A stretch of DNA of 64,000 nt from Bipolaris cookei. Its lineage: Eukaryota; Ascomycota; Dothideomycetes; Pleosporales; Pleosporaceae. Positions 34,963 through 47,008 of this stretch are shown here, piece by piece. Made by a program: the position numbers and the translations under genes. The DNA lies in assembly GCA_002286855.1 (NCBI GenBank), contig NRSV01000010.1, forward strand, positions 124,001-188,000, written 5' to 3'. The notes under the pieces were generated by a model, which ran no database searches, was not told where the DNA came from, and saw only the letters and a program-made list of their open reading frames with translations. How positions within the stretch are numbered: the stretch's first letter is position 1; each line of letters opens with the position of its first letter.

Positions 34963-36938
34963 ATGGTAAACACTACACGAGCCTCACTTACACGTCACCA
35001 ACAAACCTCACCATCTCTGCACAACAGTTCACCCTCAAGTCAGACCAACTGTGTTTCGTAATCAAATTCCACTGTCTGAGCAGTGGCACTTGGCCTATTC
35101 GCGCATACCGTACACAAGGTATGTTACAGACCTATAGAAATTTAGCTCCTGCTAACCGCCACATGCAGAGCTGCACTTCGTAGTCATGACATCTGCAAAT
35201 TCGTACAGTGGCCCAATGGCTCTCGAAAACCCAAAATAGGCCAGTCCGCTACAGAAGAAGTCATCTTCGGTCACTTCCACACCTTTCCTGCTACCTGTCG
35301 CCACTCCGAAGAACGGCAGCACCACCGCAACTGGTGAGCACATTGCACTTTTATAAACGAATCATTCTAACTCACTAGATGTAGAGCAGTATAACTCTGA
35401 CGTGCAACTCGCTATTGCCCATAGGAGCAGTCTCTATGATGAGGCGAATCAGCATGCTGCGAAATTGTCCGTCGTCATCTTGAGCACGATTGCAAACACT
35501 CGCCGTTTACTCAATCTAATTCGAGAGGCATCTTCTGACACGACCAATGCCACCGTAGATGCCCTGTGGAGTGACTTGGAAAAACTCTATACTGCAATGA
35601 ATGATGCAAAAGCGGCACTGCCCACGTTTCTGGATAAGCAGCGCAACAACATCAGCTTGTACCACAATACCATGATGAATAAAATGATCCAAGATACACA
35701 GAACGAGTTAAACATTCAGTGCGAGAAGGTCAATTCACCCTTACAAAATTTCACACGCTCATGACACTTGCTGACTTGAAATAACTACAGGTTAACATCC
35801 AACATGATCTGATCCTCGAGCACCAAGAAGCATTCCAGGCATACAAAGAGCAGACTGCCGGAAAAATCAAAAACATTGAGGCCCTGCAGGAACATGTTTC
35901 GCGTCTCACGCTTGAGAAGGGCAATCTCCGCACTGAAGTGGACAAGTACATGCAGCTTCTCGAGAAGGAACATGCCACCAAAGCTGAAGACCTACACAAG
36001 GCTGATGCTATGCAAAAGGAGCAAGAGACGCTAGTGGCTTATAAGAAGCAGCTTCTTGTAGAAGTCGATACGCTACGACAAAAACTCGAAGCACATCAGG
36101 GCAAGACCAAGGCAGATGAACAGTCTAACGAAAAGCTGAAGTTGATCACTGTCCAACTCGCCGAAGAAAAGAAAACGACAGCAGCCCTTATGAAAAAATC
36201 ACTAATTTAGGAGAGCGTGAACGTATCTCCAGACTTGATGCCGACAAAACCAAAAAAGAGCACAAAACTCTGAGCGAGAAATACAGCAACCAGGCAGCAG
36301 AGCATGCAAAGGCGTTCGTGGTATGCATATTTTGTTGGACTATTCAAGTGCAGACAAAGCTAATACATTTTCAGAAACTCAAAGAGCAATCCAAAGAGAT
36401 TGACGGCTTGAAAAATAACATCGGACGCATACAGAAGGAAAATACTGAGTTGCAGCAGCGCCTGGCCAAGCTTACTGATATCGACCACCAAGTTATCAAA
36501 CTCGATCAGGCAAACTTGGAGTTGTCGGGGCTTGTTAGCAGTCTTACCAGTCAGTTGAAGGTGGCTCAAGATGAAGTGAGTAATACCAAGTTTGAAAAGG
36601 AGGCGCTTTCCAAGAAGGTGGAGTCATTGAGCAAGGCAGTCGAGCCCGCTGATTCCGATACCGCCGACCTCGTTCGCAAACAGGCCGAGAAAATCGCCGT
36701 TCTCGAAAACACGCTGCAAGAATGGAACGACCTAGCCAAGCGCTCGTACAGGGAATACAAGGGTATGCTTCCGACGTACAGGCAGGCCGAGCAGTATCGC
36801 AAGGATGCTCTCGACAAGGAGGAAATCATCAAAGGTTTGCAAAAGGAGCTCACTGCAGCCAAGGCTTCGCAGCACAACGGTGACACCACCTACTGGAAGA
36901 ACAAGTATGAGACTCTTCTAGCTTCGTTTGCTACGTGA
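34963..36938 (+). CDS. Coiled-coil protein of unknown function, possibly disrupted
   Basis: A consistent exon chain is 34963-34965, 35028-35118, 35169-35333, 35379-35728, 35791-36320 and 36375-36938. All splice sites are GT-AG and all joins but one are in frame. The product is largely heptad-rich coiled coil (for example SRLTLEKGNLRTEVDKYMQL and LAKLTDIDHQVIKLDQANLE) and ends DTTYWKNKYETLLASFAT. I do not recognise a family. Two lesions are visible. One is an in-frame TAG at 35237-35239 inside otherwise open sequence. The other is a frame change at an A6 run near 36191-36196, where one extra A would restore KKITNLGERERISRLDADK. A 60-base intron GTAGTC...AATAG (35180-35239) would remove the TAG in frame. 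The frame change could be an assembly error, a 65-base intron ending GGAGAG, or real decay. Confidence 0.55.
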
Positions 36939-39142
36939 ACTGGCCATGTACACCAGACTCGATGATGCTGTATGAGAGAAGGGAGAGATGGACAGAAGGT
37001 TTGAGAGCCATGCATATCATTTCATGGATAGTAGTATGAGCGGCTCTCATCAGATGTGTTCTTTAATTGATGAATTTAAAGGCGTGCGCCAGCAGCTTTT
37101 GACTTTGACACCAAGTGATACCGTCTCGCACAATTCTGTAAAATACAACGAGAACCAGGGAGAATCCATTCAAAGCATCCATCATTAAAATCCCAAAGGA
37201 GAAAAAAAAAGAAGCATGTCAGTACCCAATGTCGATAGTCTCTTCTGTGTCTCTCTACCGACTATACCACACATCTCGTATTCCAAATAACCCTACTCTG
37301 CAAGCTTCAAAACAAGGTCCTACATCATCATCATCATCATCATCATCATCTTACCCATAAACCATCTATAATATTATCATTACTATAGTTTTACGAAGAC
37401 GAAAAAATAGTGAAGCGCTAGGAAACAACCGGCAAGAACAATATTTGTATCGATTGTACTATCTTTTTTTTTCCTCCAAAGGATGCTTCCCTTTGCTTCT
37501 GTCTTATCACGTTGACATGGTTATCCATGTCGCGGGAAAGACTGGTACAAGGTACGTCATGACAAGTGCGGGGGGGGGGGGGGTTGCAAGAGGGTTTCTA
37601 CAGTTAGGTGAGATGGGATGAGACAGAGGATAGAAGAAGGGTGTGCGATGAGTTGATTAGAAAGAGAATTGGGCAGATAGTGATTGTATGAGCTGATGAT
37701 GGTGCTGTTGAAAGAGTGGGCCACTGGGGGGTCCCTGTACGTATGTGTATGCTGAGTAGCGTGGTGCGCAGAATCACATCAAACCATCAAAAAAAAACGT
37801 GGGGAAAAAAAAGGGGGGGTGAAAGGAGGAAGGCAGTGATTAAGAGGCTGCATGGGGTAGACCGTTTCGATGTACATACGAAAACCTTTGTGTCGTCAAG
37901 GTCCGAGGAGAGACAATTAGTTTCTAGTGATTTGCCATTCGGGCACGCGGATAGAATCCACTGGCCAACACACGGAACGATGTATCCGGTTAGTGGTCAT
38001 GTTACATCAACGTGCACCAAGCCATTCCACGTGGTCTAGGCAATAAGTTCGACGCGAGGCTAGTAAGTCTGCAGTAGCTTGTGTGGAGCGCCTCAGGGGG
38101 CGCAAAATAAAACTAGAGAGAAAGACGTGAGGCCGGAACTTACCATGACCATGGTCGAGAATATGGACCCACATGGTCACGGTGTTACGTTGGTGTGTTG
38201 CAGAAAGGCCAAGTGTAAGCTACTGCACCGACTGCGATTTGACATGTTGATACTGCCCACATACCTACTTAATAGAGAGTAGATGCATATGCCAGCAATG
38301 TCGGAAAGAGACAAGCCGGTTGCCCCCTTTATAAAAACCAAGGGGCTTCCATGATAGTGTGGTAGTTCTTATTGGCTTTCAATTGAACTACCTGCATCCT
38401 CTTCCGTCTACGTCTATACCTTGGTGTAAGTACTGTAAAGTCGTGTATGCATATACACATAGTGGCTCGGAGAAAGGCAAGATATTTGGGATATGATGAT
38501 GCCCAGAAAGCCAAAAAGTAAAGAGTACCGTTTCCCAGGCCCATGGATCGATTCCTCCGAATCGTGCCTCTGGGGCAAGGGACAGGCCACAGATCGTGGG
38601 CCGAGATAAAAGCAATGTTAGTGTCCGCACCTGAGTGCCTTCAGACGCACTGTGCGCTGACTTGGTGTGAGCAGGAAGGACACTTCCTGTTCCGAGAAAC
38701 CCCCCCAGCATCTCCGTGAATACGCCTTCCGTACAATCAGCGTGCGTTTGGATTTACAATGGCAGAGCGACGGCCAGGGTAGAATATTCATTGGCTGTCT
38801 GTTTGATAGCATTCAAGATGGCGTGGTTGATCTGCAAGTCCGCTGCGATCTGCACTGCACGTGTACACCTACGCAGAGTCCGCGGAACTTTGCGGGGGAA
38901 GGGGAGGGAAGAAGGGAAGGTGTGGACGCCAAACTTTCCGTTGGACGGCGGTGTGGCTTGCGGCGGACCCTGGGCTAGAAGGTATGGAAGCCATCACGGA
39001 ACATTTGTGTACAATGCGGAGACGGCTAGAGTCGGTCAGGATGAAATGAGCTCTGTTTGAGACAGCAAGACGGCTTGATGTGAGTGGTTTTGCAATGCTG
39101 GAGATGTGGCTTTGCCGTGTGCAGCCGTGTCGAGCAAGGCAA
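36939..39142. other. Intergenic region with simple repeats
   Basis: About 2.2 kb downstream of the coiled-coil gene, with CAT repeats, a G14 run (37570-37583) and A/G-rich patches near 37790-37830. No recognisable gene is present. Confidence 0.5.
37323..37350. repeat. (CAT)n trinucleotide microsatellite
   Basis: About nine uninterrupted CAT units. Confidence 0.95.
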
Positions 39143-39447
39143 CTAGCGCATAGCGGCCATGGGTCGGATGATCCTTGGAGCTGGAGCAGGCTTGGACTGC
39201 TGTGTCAGTATCCGATACTGCGGTGTTGTCTTCAGCTTCAATATCGCCCCTAGGTAGTCATTGGTGAACGTGTGGCGCAGTCCCTTGATAGTTTCGGTCA
39301 GGGCTTCGTACGAAGTCAATTTGCCCAGCCTGGCAATGAACACACCGGATGGATAGTGCCCGCCCACCAAATGAAGCTACCGACAAGGGCCTAGGCTGCA
39401 AAGGGGTAAGAGACCTCGTGCAAGATGAGGATCAGGTACGCTTGCAT
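39143..39447 (-). CDS. Unassigned coding-like ORF or exon
   Basis: The minus-strand frame 39370-39143 reads GGHYPSGVFIARLGKLTSYE and ends PRIIRPMAAMR with TAG. Its composition and amino-acid flow look like real protein, and its 5' end abuts a CGGTAG acceptor-like site. An upstream in-frame piece beginning ATG at 39447 (MQAYLILILHE) joins it if a 38-base GTCTCT...GGTAG intron is removed, but this is shorter than usual fungal introns. I do not recognise the family. It could be the 3' exon of a small gene or a relic; on this evidence I would not assign a function. Confidence 0.3.
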
Positions 39448-40218
39448 TGAACCGGCCCACCAAACACGTTTGAAGGCAGGCTCAGCGAGGTGGCAGTGGC
39501 ACTGGCAGTTGCACTATACTGATACGGTTGAGCAAGTGGTGAGAGGGGCGGACAGAAGAGGTGGCAAGACGCGCTGGTGCTGCTGCTGGTGCTGCTGGTG
39601 CTGCTGCGACAAGGTGTGGCAAAACGGCGCTTCAGCTGCAGATCGCCAAAAGCTTGAGTGGTGAGGAGGCGCCGTGTCTGGCTGACTGCCGTGGGCGATG
39701 CGTTCACTCTATAGATGCATCGACGTGGGCCACGAGTGGGATACGGAGTTGAGGCGGATTACGCAAAACGTGCTAGTCTTATAATGGCTAGCATAGGTGG
39801 AGCCTGTAAAATCGCGTGTCGTCGCTATGCATGCATGCCCTTCCACACAGACATCAAGGCCTGTTAGCTTCGCTACGCACGACCGTGGTCTGCCATGGCG
39901 GCTTATTAACAGAAAACATTTAGCACAGGCCGAGGGAGCTTAGGGGAGGCTGCTGAAAAAAAAACTTCGAGTCCTGCAAGCAAGAGAAAAAGATCTCCGT
40001 CGGTCCAATACTCGGTCCCATTCCCCCGCCATCCGACTCGCACTGCTGCACACGACCCGATGACGACGTAAGGTGCTAATTGCGGATGCGGTTCTTCAGC
40101 TCATGGCGAAGTTCCTACCCTTATACCTTCTTATGTGCCTTTTTTCGCCGATTGAGACGCGGAATATCAATGGTAGCCTAGGGCTGCGACTCGCCAGAAA
40201 CGTGTGGATACAAACTAG
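39448..40218. other. Intergenic region upstream of the Zn cluster factor
   Basis: About 770 bases, with a CTGCTG-type patch near 39578-39605 and A runs near 39956. No recognisable gene is present; it likely includes the promoter of the Zn(II)2Cys6 factor. Confidence 0.5.
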
Positions 40219-42274
40219 ATGAATCAGCCCCCCATGGCTACTCCACGACGCAAAGCATGTGTTGAGTGTCGCCAGCAAAAGGTACTTTTCCTCCACCTTC
40301 AATCGCCAAACAGACACCATATTGACTTTACAGATTCGCTGCGATGTTGAGCAGCACAAGGTCCCGCATGACCCGTGCGGCCGCTGCAAAAAGATGGGGT
40401 TGGAATGTCGCATCCTTCCCACATCAACCAGAAACTTGCGCCAGACAAAGGCTGAGATGCGCCGAGAGTTGGAGGAGTTGCGATGGAACATGAGGCAAGG
40501 CCAGGCCTCCGGCGACCAAAGCTATCCCCATTCGACCGCCTCGCCGAATGTCGACATGCAGAATTATACCCCGCTTGAACATGCTTCCGGCACATATTCC
40601 GATCCGTCAGGGAGAACCGACGCGTCGGATTCCATGTCCCCAGCTTTCGATTCAAGGCCTCCCACAAGAAAAGGTTCCGACAGCCAGGGCACCATCCCGC
40701 GTGTCCTAGATGGGTTCCTCCTCGATTCCAAACGAATCGATGACTGTTTTACACTGTAGGTTGAACACCATGTCCATCTTCTCTTCCGCTGACGTAGGTA
40801 ATAGTTATTTCACCCAACATCACCCGCTGTTTCCAATTCTTGATCCCAGCACAGCCCCTAATGACTACTACGATCAGTCGCCGTTTCTGTTTTGGGTCAT
40901 CGTTGTCACAGGATCTCGGCGGTATTCTGACTATCCCGAGGTGCTTGAGAGAATTGCTCAACCTGTCACTCAGCTTGCCTTTTCCTCAATGGCATTACGC
41001 ACCTCACAGGTTCCCATCATCCAAGGCTTGTTGATTCTTTGCACATGGAGACTACCCACAAACTCAATGTACAAGGACACATCACACCTCATGTGTGGCT
41101 CAGCAGTACATCTTGCTACACAAATTGGTCTGCATATTGCGGGCGTGGGTCAAGATTTTGCCAGAACGCCCCTCGAGAAGGACCAATCCCTCAAGGTGCA
41201 GCGCGCCAGACTCTGGCTGTGCTGCGTCATCGTTTCTATAAGGTAGGTCTCGGATTGTATGCGTTGTCTGAGGTTTCTTTTGGCTAACGACTTGTAGAAC
41301 GAGTTGCGTTGAAGGTATACCACCTCTCGCTGAGTCTTTCTTTGATGGTGACGAACAAGAACGCGAGGACATGGTTCCTTACCTCCCAGCCGATCTGCAG
41401 TATCTCCACAAAGTCTATATTATCCTTATGCGCGCGATGGTTGCAATGGGCAAAATCAATTTGCAGTCTATCAATTGCGATGTCCGCGTACTACGGTCGC
41501 TGATTAGCATATTCGATTCACAGCTTCTCAGTCTAGCCCCATCATCCCCGAGCGACCTTGGTGAGTAGTTTCCTCCTGCACTTGACCATTGTTTACTGAC
41601 CGAATAGACACTTTGCAACTGAGTTGTGCTCGTATCCATGTCATGGCTTTCCATTTCTTCGCTCACCCAACCAATCCTGGTCCCGATGCCGAGGGTCTAT
41701 CTCGATTTTATGCGTTGTGCATATCGGTTATCCAGTCGGCAGCGACTATGCAAACGACCACAAAAACACTCCTGTCCTCCGTATCGCAGTCTTTCATTGA
41801 CCGATCCATCACACTGGCTGGTTTTACAATCCTCAGGCTCGTTCGCAGTCCACTCGCGCAACATCTGGACTTGGTCGCAGGCGAGAGAGCCTTTAGTCAA
41901 GCGTACGAATTCCTCAAGAATGTGTCTTTGCAACCAGGAGATGTCCATTTCCGAACTGCGCATATCATGAAAGACTTGTGGGGTAGTGATAAGGTCTTCC
42001 GAAAGAAGGACGGACGCGTGGAGTCGCTATATCTGAGGTTACGCACTCGTTTGAGCATGAGTGTAAGTTATGACATGTTCTGGTACTGGCGAGAAGAATT
42101 CGGCAATATGCAAAATCCTTACAACGGCGAAGAGTCATCACTCGTCGCCAATGATGCCGCTCAGCAGAATACAGCTCGTAAGCATCTGGCCACCTCTTTT
42201 GGTTCATTAGTAACTGACAGATAGGCCAAGAATATATGTCACACCAACAACAACAACAACAACAGCAACAGCAA

Positions 42275-42306
<32 letters not shown>

Positions 42307-42634
42307 ACAGCAACAGATCCAACAACAACTACAGCAGCAACAGCAACAGCTGACAGATCCTTCTCTGAGGCCCCAGCTTCCAGTAACCAAATTCGATCCG
42401 AGCCTAGTCAACCCTCAACTACAGCCCGCCCCATCGGTAATGGGTGGTGGTTTCGACTCCTGGGAAGGTCAAGACTACGCAATTCCACCAGTACTGGAAC
42501 AATTCCCGGATTATGATTGGGCTGCTGGATTTGAGTTTTCGAATGCCGAAGTGCCGAATGTTCCAGTTGGATCCATGAACCCCATGATGCCTGTAAATGG
42601 CGGTGCACCGAACATGGGGTACACTTATGGTTAG
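40219..42634 (+). CDS. Zn(II)2Cys6 transcription factor with MHR domain and polyglutamine tail
   Basis: Six exons (40219-40281, 40334-40755, 40805-41242, 41298-41560, 41608-42177, 42225-42634) give 721 residues. The binuclear cluster has Cys at 14, 17, 24, 36, 39 and 46 (CX2CX6CX11CX2CX6C). An intron falls inside it, after RKACVECRQQK. The loop of 11 between Cys 24 and 36 is longer than in Gal4 and resembles War1/PrtT-type clusters. A basic linker and short coiled coil (AEMRRELEELRWNM) follow, then the middle homology region from IDDCFTLYFTQHHPLFPILD onward. The last exon encodes about 25 consecutive Gln from mixed CAA/CAG codons, then an acidic, aromatic-rich tail (FDSWEGQDYAIPP, FPDYDWAAGFEF) that may be an activation domain. 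Presumed nuclear; targets unknown. Confidence 0.9.
42243..42352 (+). repeat. CAA/CAG repeat encoding polyglutamine
   Basis: Mixed CAA and CAG codons in the last exon of the Zn(II)2Cys6 factor give a long Gln run with a few Ile/Leu breaks. Confidence 0.95.
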
Positions 42635-44486
42635 ATTCCATGGCCTCAAATGTCCTCCTGTGATGATTAGGCGGACAGAAGGAGTCGGGAGCTATCAAGA
42701 TTTACAACTGCAAATTCTGGACTGCATTGGTATTAGAAACAGGCAGATGTCATATGCCTGAATGAACATGGCCATAATTCCAAGACAGTCGTTGAGCAAA
42801 AGAAAGACCGGTTTGCCTATCCAACCATCTTTTGAACGATTCTTGGAGCGCGAACAAATAAGAAGGCGTAGACTGAAGAGGTTGGAACGATGACATTGGC
42901 AAAACCGGATGCGCGGAAACCAAAAATGGTCGCAGCAGAGGTATTTTTTTTACCGCTGAGTTGCTGAAAATCATGGTCCGGGTCAAGAAAAGGCGACTCG
43001 ATTGGAGTGTCATCCTGTGTTGGAGAAGTGTCCGTACATTTGAAGAGCTATTTTCTCTGGTTGGCAAGGATTGTTCAGCCAAGAGTGAAAGGGGGAGGTG
43101 GAGAACAGTAAAGAGTAGACGACATCCATCGAACTACAACAGATCCGTCTATGGCCTATTTCGATTGAAACCGAACATCCTGGTCATCACAACACCAATG
43201 ATATGGAAGAGTTGACAGACGAGAAGTCGAGTATGAATTGAAAGCGGAATGCTTGTCGTTATGCTGGCCAGCGGCTCATTTAATCAAATCTAGCTTCTCG
43301 GCTCGCGGAATCCCACGGACTATGCACATGTACATATGTCGGCATCGGTCAGCATGCCAATCGGGGCATTCCATTCCTCGCTCTCAAACAATGTTGCTAT
43401 TTGCATACAAGGAACTGTGCCAGACATCGGTGGAGCCGAACTGTTTTCTGCACGTTTCTTGTACTCAGCCAGTGAGAGGTCCCGCATGAGGCGCCCGTAT
43501 CGGTCAGACTACCGGCGAAGTTCGGCAAGCAACGCTACGTCAGCGAGAAGGATATATTGCGGGATGACCATCACATGGATTGCTCACATGCGAATGGAGT
43601 GTTCGCTGCTGTTTGTGGAGCCTAGCTGAAATGTTTTTCCGAGCTGTATGTTCAATCATAGAGGTTTCAATTGAAAGGTTATTTTTACTCGACTTGTTTC
43701 CGCTTTGCGCCATATTCGGTTGTGTTATCAAGGATATTTGACCGACAGAACCAAGAGAAAGGCGATCGGTGCAAGCCACGCACAAAGATTTACTAGGATG
43801 AGCAACTTGGACTTCCATCATTTGTCCCCATGATTGTACTAAGTCCGCAGGATTTTGATGCCAGCGCGATACATACCAAACTAGGCCAAAGCAACCCGTA
43901 AGGAGTTTTCTCCGGTTGGTGTGCGATCGAAGTTTCGATCGATCCAAAAGTCTCTTGTTTCGCAGATTCCCGCAATATTGGACAGAGGTATATCTAGCTT
44001 GAAGACTTCATGTAGCTATCGCTTCCCTTTTTGGATCATTTTCACTCGCTTGTGGGTCTTTACATTTTTTCTTCGGGTTGCAAAGAAGGAATAAGAAAAC
44101 GACGACTCCTTCTCAACATCTTTGGTTGATGAAGAACCACATTACGCAACACGCCGAGACCCAGCGAGATCTGGTCAGTGGAGGGCGAACTCAAGGCTGT
44201 GGTGCCTTGGTTGATTAACATCACTCACAGACTTGTTGCTTACCATTAATGAACAGACTTCGTCTTAGTACTAGTACTACCATCACTAATAAGATTACCC
44301 TGCGTCCTTGTGCACAACGTTTCTCCAACCACCAGTCGTTTTCTTCTTCCATTCAAAACCGACGTACATTCATATGAAAACAGAGGATATACGAAAGAGC
44401 TAAGCAAATACATAAACCGGGAAAAGAAGGGAAAAAAAGAGCTCAGGCGACATTGAGGGATACCAAACAAACGGAAGAACATCAAA
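42635..44486. other. Intergenic region
   Basis: About 1.85 kb between the Zn cluster factor and the PEP-mutase-like enzyme. ORFs of up to 135 codons are present on both strands, but none shows a family motif. No repeats are noted. Confidence 0.5.
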
Positions 44487-45516
44487 ATGACAGCTGTTGA
44501 GAAACTCCGAGCAATGCTCGCGGATCCAGAAAAGTTCATCGCATGTCCCGGTGTATACGATGGCCTCACAGCACGCATAGCGCTTCAAGAAGGCGTAGAC
44601 TGTCTGTACATGGTACGCCATGCCACCCACGTCCAATGCACTGTACCCTACTATCCTACTCCCCTCTGAACCGTCCCTGCATGTCACCATGTAACCATGC
44701 TACATAATGGCTAACCACACCGCTTGCGACTAACAGACAGGCGCAGGAACAACAATGTCGCGTCTGGGAGCCGCAGATATGGGTATTGCAACCTTTAACG
44801 ACATGCTTGCAAACGCCTCGATGCTAGCCTCGCTCTCACCACGGACCCCCCTCATCGCCGACGCAGACACCGGCTACGGCGGGCCCGTAATGGTCGGGCG
44901 CACAGTATCCGCATACATCCGCGCCGGCGTCGCAGGCCTGCATCTCGAAGATCAAATCGTCAACAAGCGGTGCGGCCACCTCAGCGGCAAGCAACTCGTC
45001 AGTGTTGAGGAATTTGAAGCCCGGATCCGTGCTGCGCGCCTCGCGCGCGACGAGTCCGTCGGCGATATCGTCATTATCGCACGGACAGATGCACTGCAGT
45101 CGTTTGGTTATGGCGAAGCGCTCAAACGGCTGCGTGCTGCCGTCGCTCAGGGCGCTGAAGTAGCGTTTCTAGAGGGCGTAACGACACCTGAGGACGCGAG
45201 ACGTATCTGCGTTGATATGGCGCCGACCCCTTGCCTCTTCAACAACGTACCTGGCGGCGTCTCACCGGACTTTGGCGTCAAGCAGTGTCGCGAGATGGGA
45301 TACAAACTTGCCATCTTCCCGCTGCTGGCCTGCGAGGTCGTGTACCCAGCCGTGCGCAAGGCGGTGCAGCAAATGAAGGAGTTGGGCAATGTGCAGAGTG
45401 TTGAGGAGGATGGAAGGAGATATGGGCCCCGGGAGTTGTTTAGGTTGTGTGGGATGGATGAGCTGATTGATTTTGATGTCAAGGCTGGGGGGTTGGGCTA
45501 TAAGAATGGGGCGTGA
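44487..45516 (+). CDS. Isocitrate lyase/PEP mutase superfamily enzyme (oxaloacetate hydrolase or methylisocitrate lyase-like)
   Basis: Two exons, 44487-44612 and 44737-45516, encode 301 residues. The protein begins MTAVEKLRAMLADPEKF, then CPGVYDGLTARIALQEG, a typical family N terminus. After the splice, TGAGTTMSRLGAADMGIAT continues the barrel. Catalytic landmarks are DADTGYGG (metal/substrate Asp), HLEDQ, and KRCGHLSGK with the gating-loop Cys. Later conserved parts are IIARTDAL, AFLEG and FNNVPGGVSPDF. Members cleave or hydrolyse C-C bonds of 2-oxo or 2-hydroxy acids (oxaloacetate to oxalate plus acetate, or 2,3-dimethylmalate and methylisocitrate cleavage). A Ser two after the Gly-Gly is of interest because some oxaloacetate hydrolases use a Ser in this loop, but I cannot decide the substrate. 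A cytosolic location is likely because no targeting signal is seen. Confidence 0.88.
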
Positions 45517-45967
45517 GTGGTGTGGTGTACAGTCGAGTCTGGCTGAAGCTCTTATGGCATCATATTGGGTCGGTGATACGAGAAAGAAAGATGATAGGTA
45601 ACGCTTTTTTTTCTTTCCCTTGCTTAAGAAGGATGCGTTTGAGGAGAGGAAGAAAAGCCTTTGGGAGTTATGGTATCTGTGTATATAGTATATGATTTCT
45701 AGTCATCATGCTTACGAGCCTTTGTCGACTTGGTTGCCCAAATGATTCAAACCTAATTCAACACTACGATTGCACCTAGGCCGCCACATCTCTCCCTGTT
45801 ACCCAATTACTCTTCAGCACCAGGCACCTAGAAAGCTAGTAATAGCCTAACTAGATAAAGGCCGAAGCACCACAGCTACGCTACACACCACAAACCCTCA
45901 ATTTGTAAATAAATGCCCTATATAACGGCCTTTGACCAAAGTCTTACATAGCCACAAGCTGGATAGA
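45517..45967. other. Intergenic region left of the transposase
   Basis: About 450 bases of 3' flank and sequence adjoining the transposase remnant. I searched for an inverted repeat matching 47010-47110 and found no convincing one. Confidence 0.4.
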
Positions 45968-47008
45968 CTAACGTGTTTCTTTGCTGATATGGTGGATGCG
46001 ATTGCGTGCCAAGACTGAGATAGCATCACCGTACGCGCGCTTCAACGGCGAGAAGCAGCCCACATCAAGAGGCTGTAAGAGGTGCGACCAGTGGGGAGAC
46101 ATATAGAGGATGATTATCTTCATCTCTTCGCAGAGATCTCGGAAAGCTACCGAGCAGTGGCTCTCGTGGCCGTCAATAATGAGCAGCCTATGCGTACCCA
46201 CAGGCCGCGCATGGGAATCGAAGTGATGAAGCCAGTTAAGCGCTAGATCGTTGTTCGTCCAGCCGGTAGGACTAACTTGGATTACCCAGTCGCGTGGCAG
46301 ATCCTCCGTGAACCAGGTGGAGATCAGAACCTTGCCTGCGAAGATGAGAAACGCTGGGATACGCTTGCCTGTTGCGCCAACGCCCTGGATCAGCGTAACC
46401 CACTCATGATTGCCTGGCTGGATCTGATTTGTTCTTCCTGGTTTGTCTGAGCCCGTGATAACTGACTGTGATAAAATCTTGCCCATAATGAAGCCAGTCT
46501 TATCAAAGTTATAGACATCTTCATTTACGATACCGTACTTCGCCTTCGTATTGTGAACCAGCTCGAACCAGCCCTTAATAAGCACTGGGTCTTCGCAGAG
46601 AGCTCGCTGGCGATCGTATGGACGGCTGCGACGCGTACGCAGCTCAGGATTGCGCTGGACAAACCTGTCAATCCAGTTCTTGTCAACCTCCTCTCCGCCG
46701 CGCTCTCAGAGCAGTCTATTGGCCATATCTCGCACGTCGTCTCTCCCACAGGGTATTCCTCGCTCAGACTCAACTATTACACACCTAGTAATAGCCTCCT
46801 CTTCTAGTTTTGTTAGGCGCTTGCAGTTCGCCTCACAATCGCGTCGATAGTGCTTCCCGTCGCGTCGTCGCTGGATTGTTGTACGTGGGATACTATAGAG
46901 GTAAGCAGCACGTCGAATATTTTGAATTTGGTTTCTAGTAAGCTCAGAGACTGCAATTTGTACATCAGCTTCAGTATAGCTTTTCTGGAGTTGTGGTTGT
47001 TGAGACAT
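45968..47008 (-). mobile_element. Truncated Tc1/mariner-superfamily (pogo/Fot1-type) DNA transposon
   Basis: One minus-strand frame of 347 codons encodes a pogo/Fot1-type transposase with a single in-frame TGA at about 46721-46723. It starts MSQQPQLQKSYTEADVQIAV. An N-terminal HTH (psq-like, NIRRAAYLYSIPRTTIQRRR) and a CENP-B-type HTH follow (WIDRFVQRNPELRTRR lies after the stop). The DDE domain keeps its three acidic residues in YNFDKTGF, LLIIDGHESH and HLLQPLDVGCFSPLK. The frame ends early at RIHHISKETR, where full-length relatives continue for about 150 more residues, so the 3' part is lost. The TGA lies in a CGA-like context (RLL-stop-ERGGEE), compatible with a C-to-T change. Terminal inverted repeats were not identified. 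The element is presumably inactive by itself. Confidence 0.82.

Noticed and set aside
41965..42411. Minus ORF with a poly-Cys run
   Set aside because: It is the antisense of the CAA/CAG polyglutamine tract in the Zn cluster factor.
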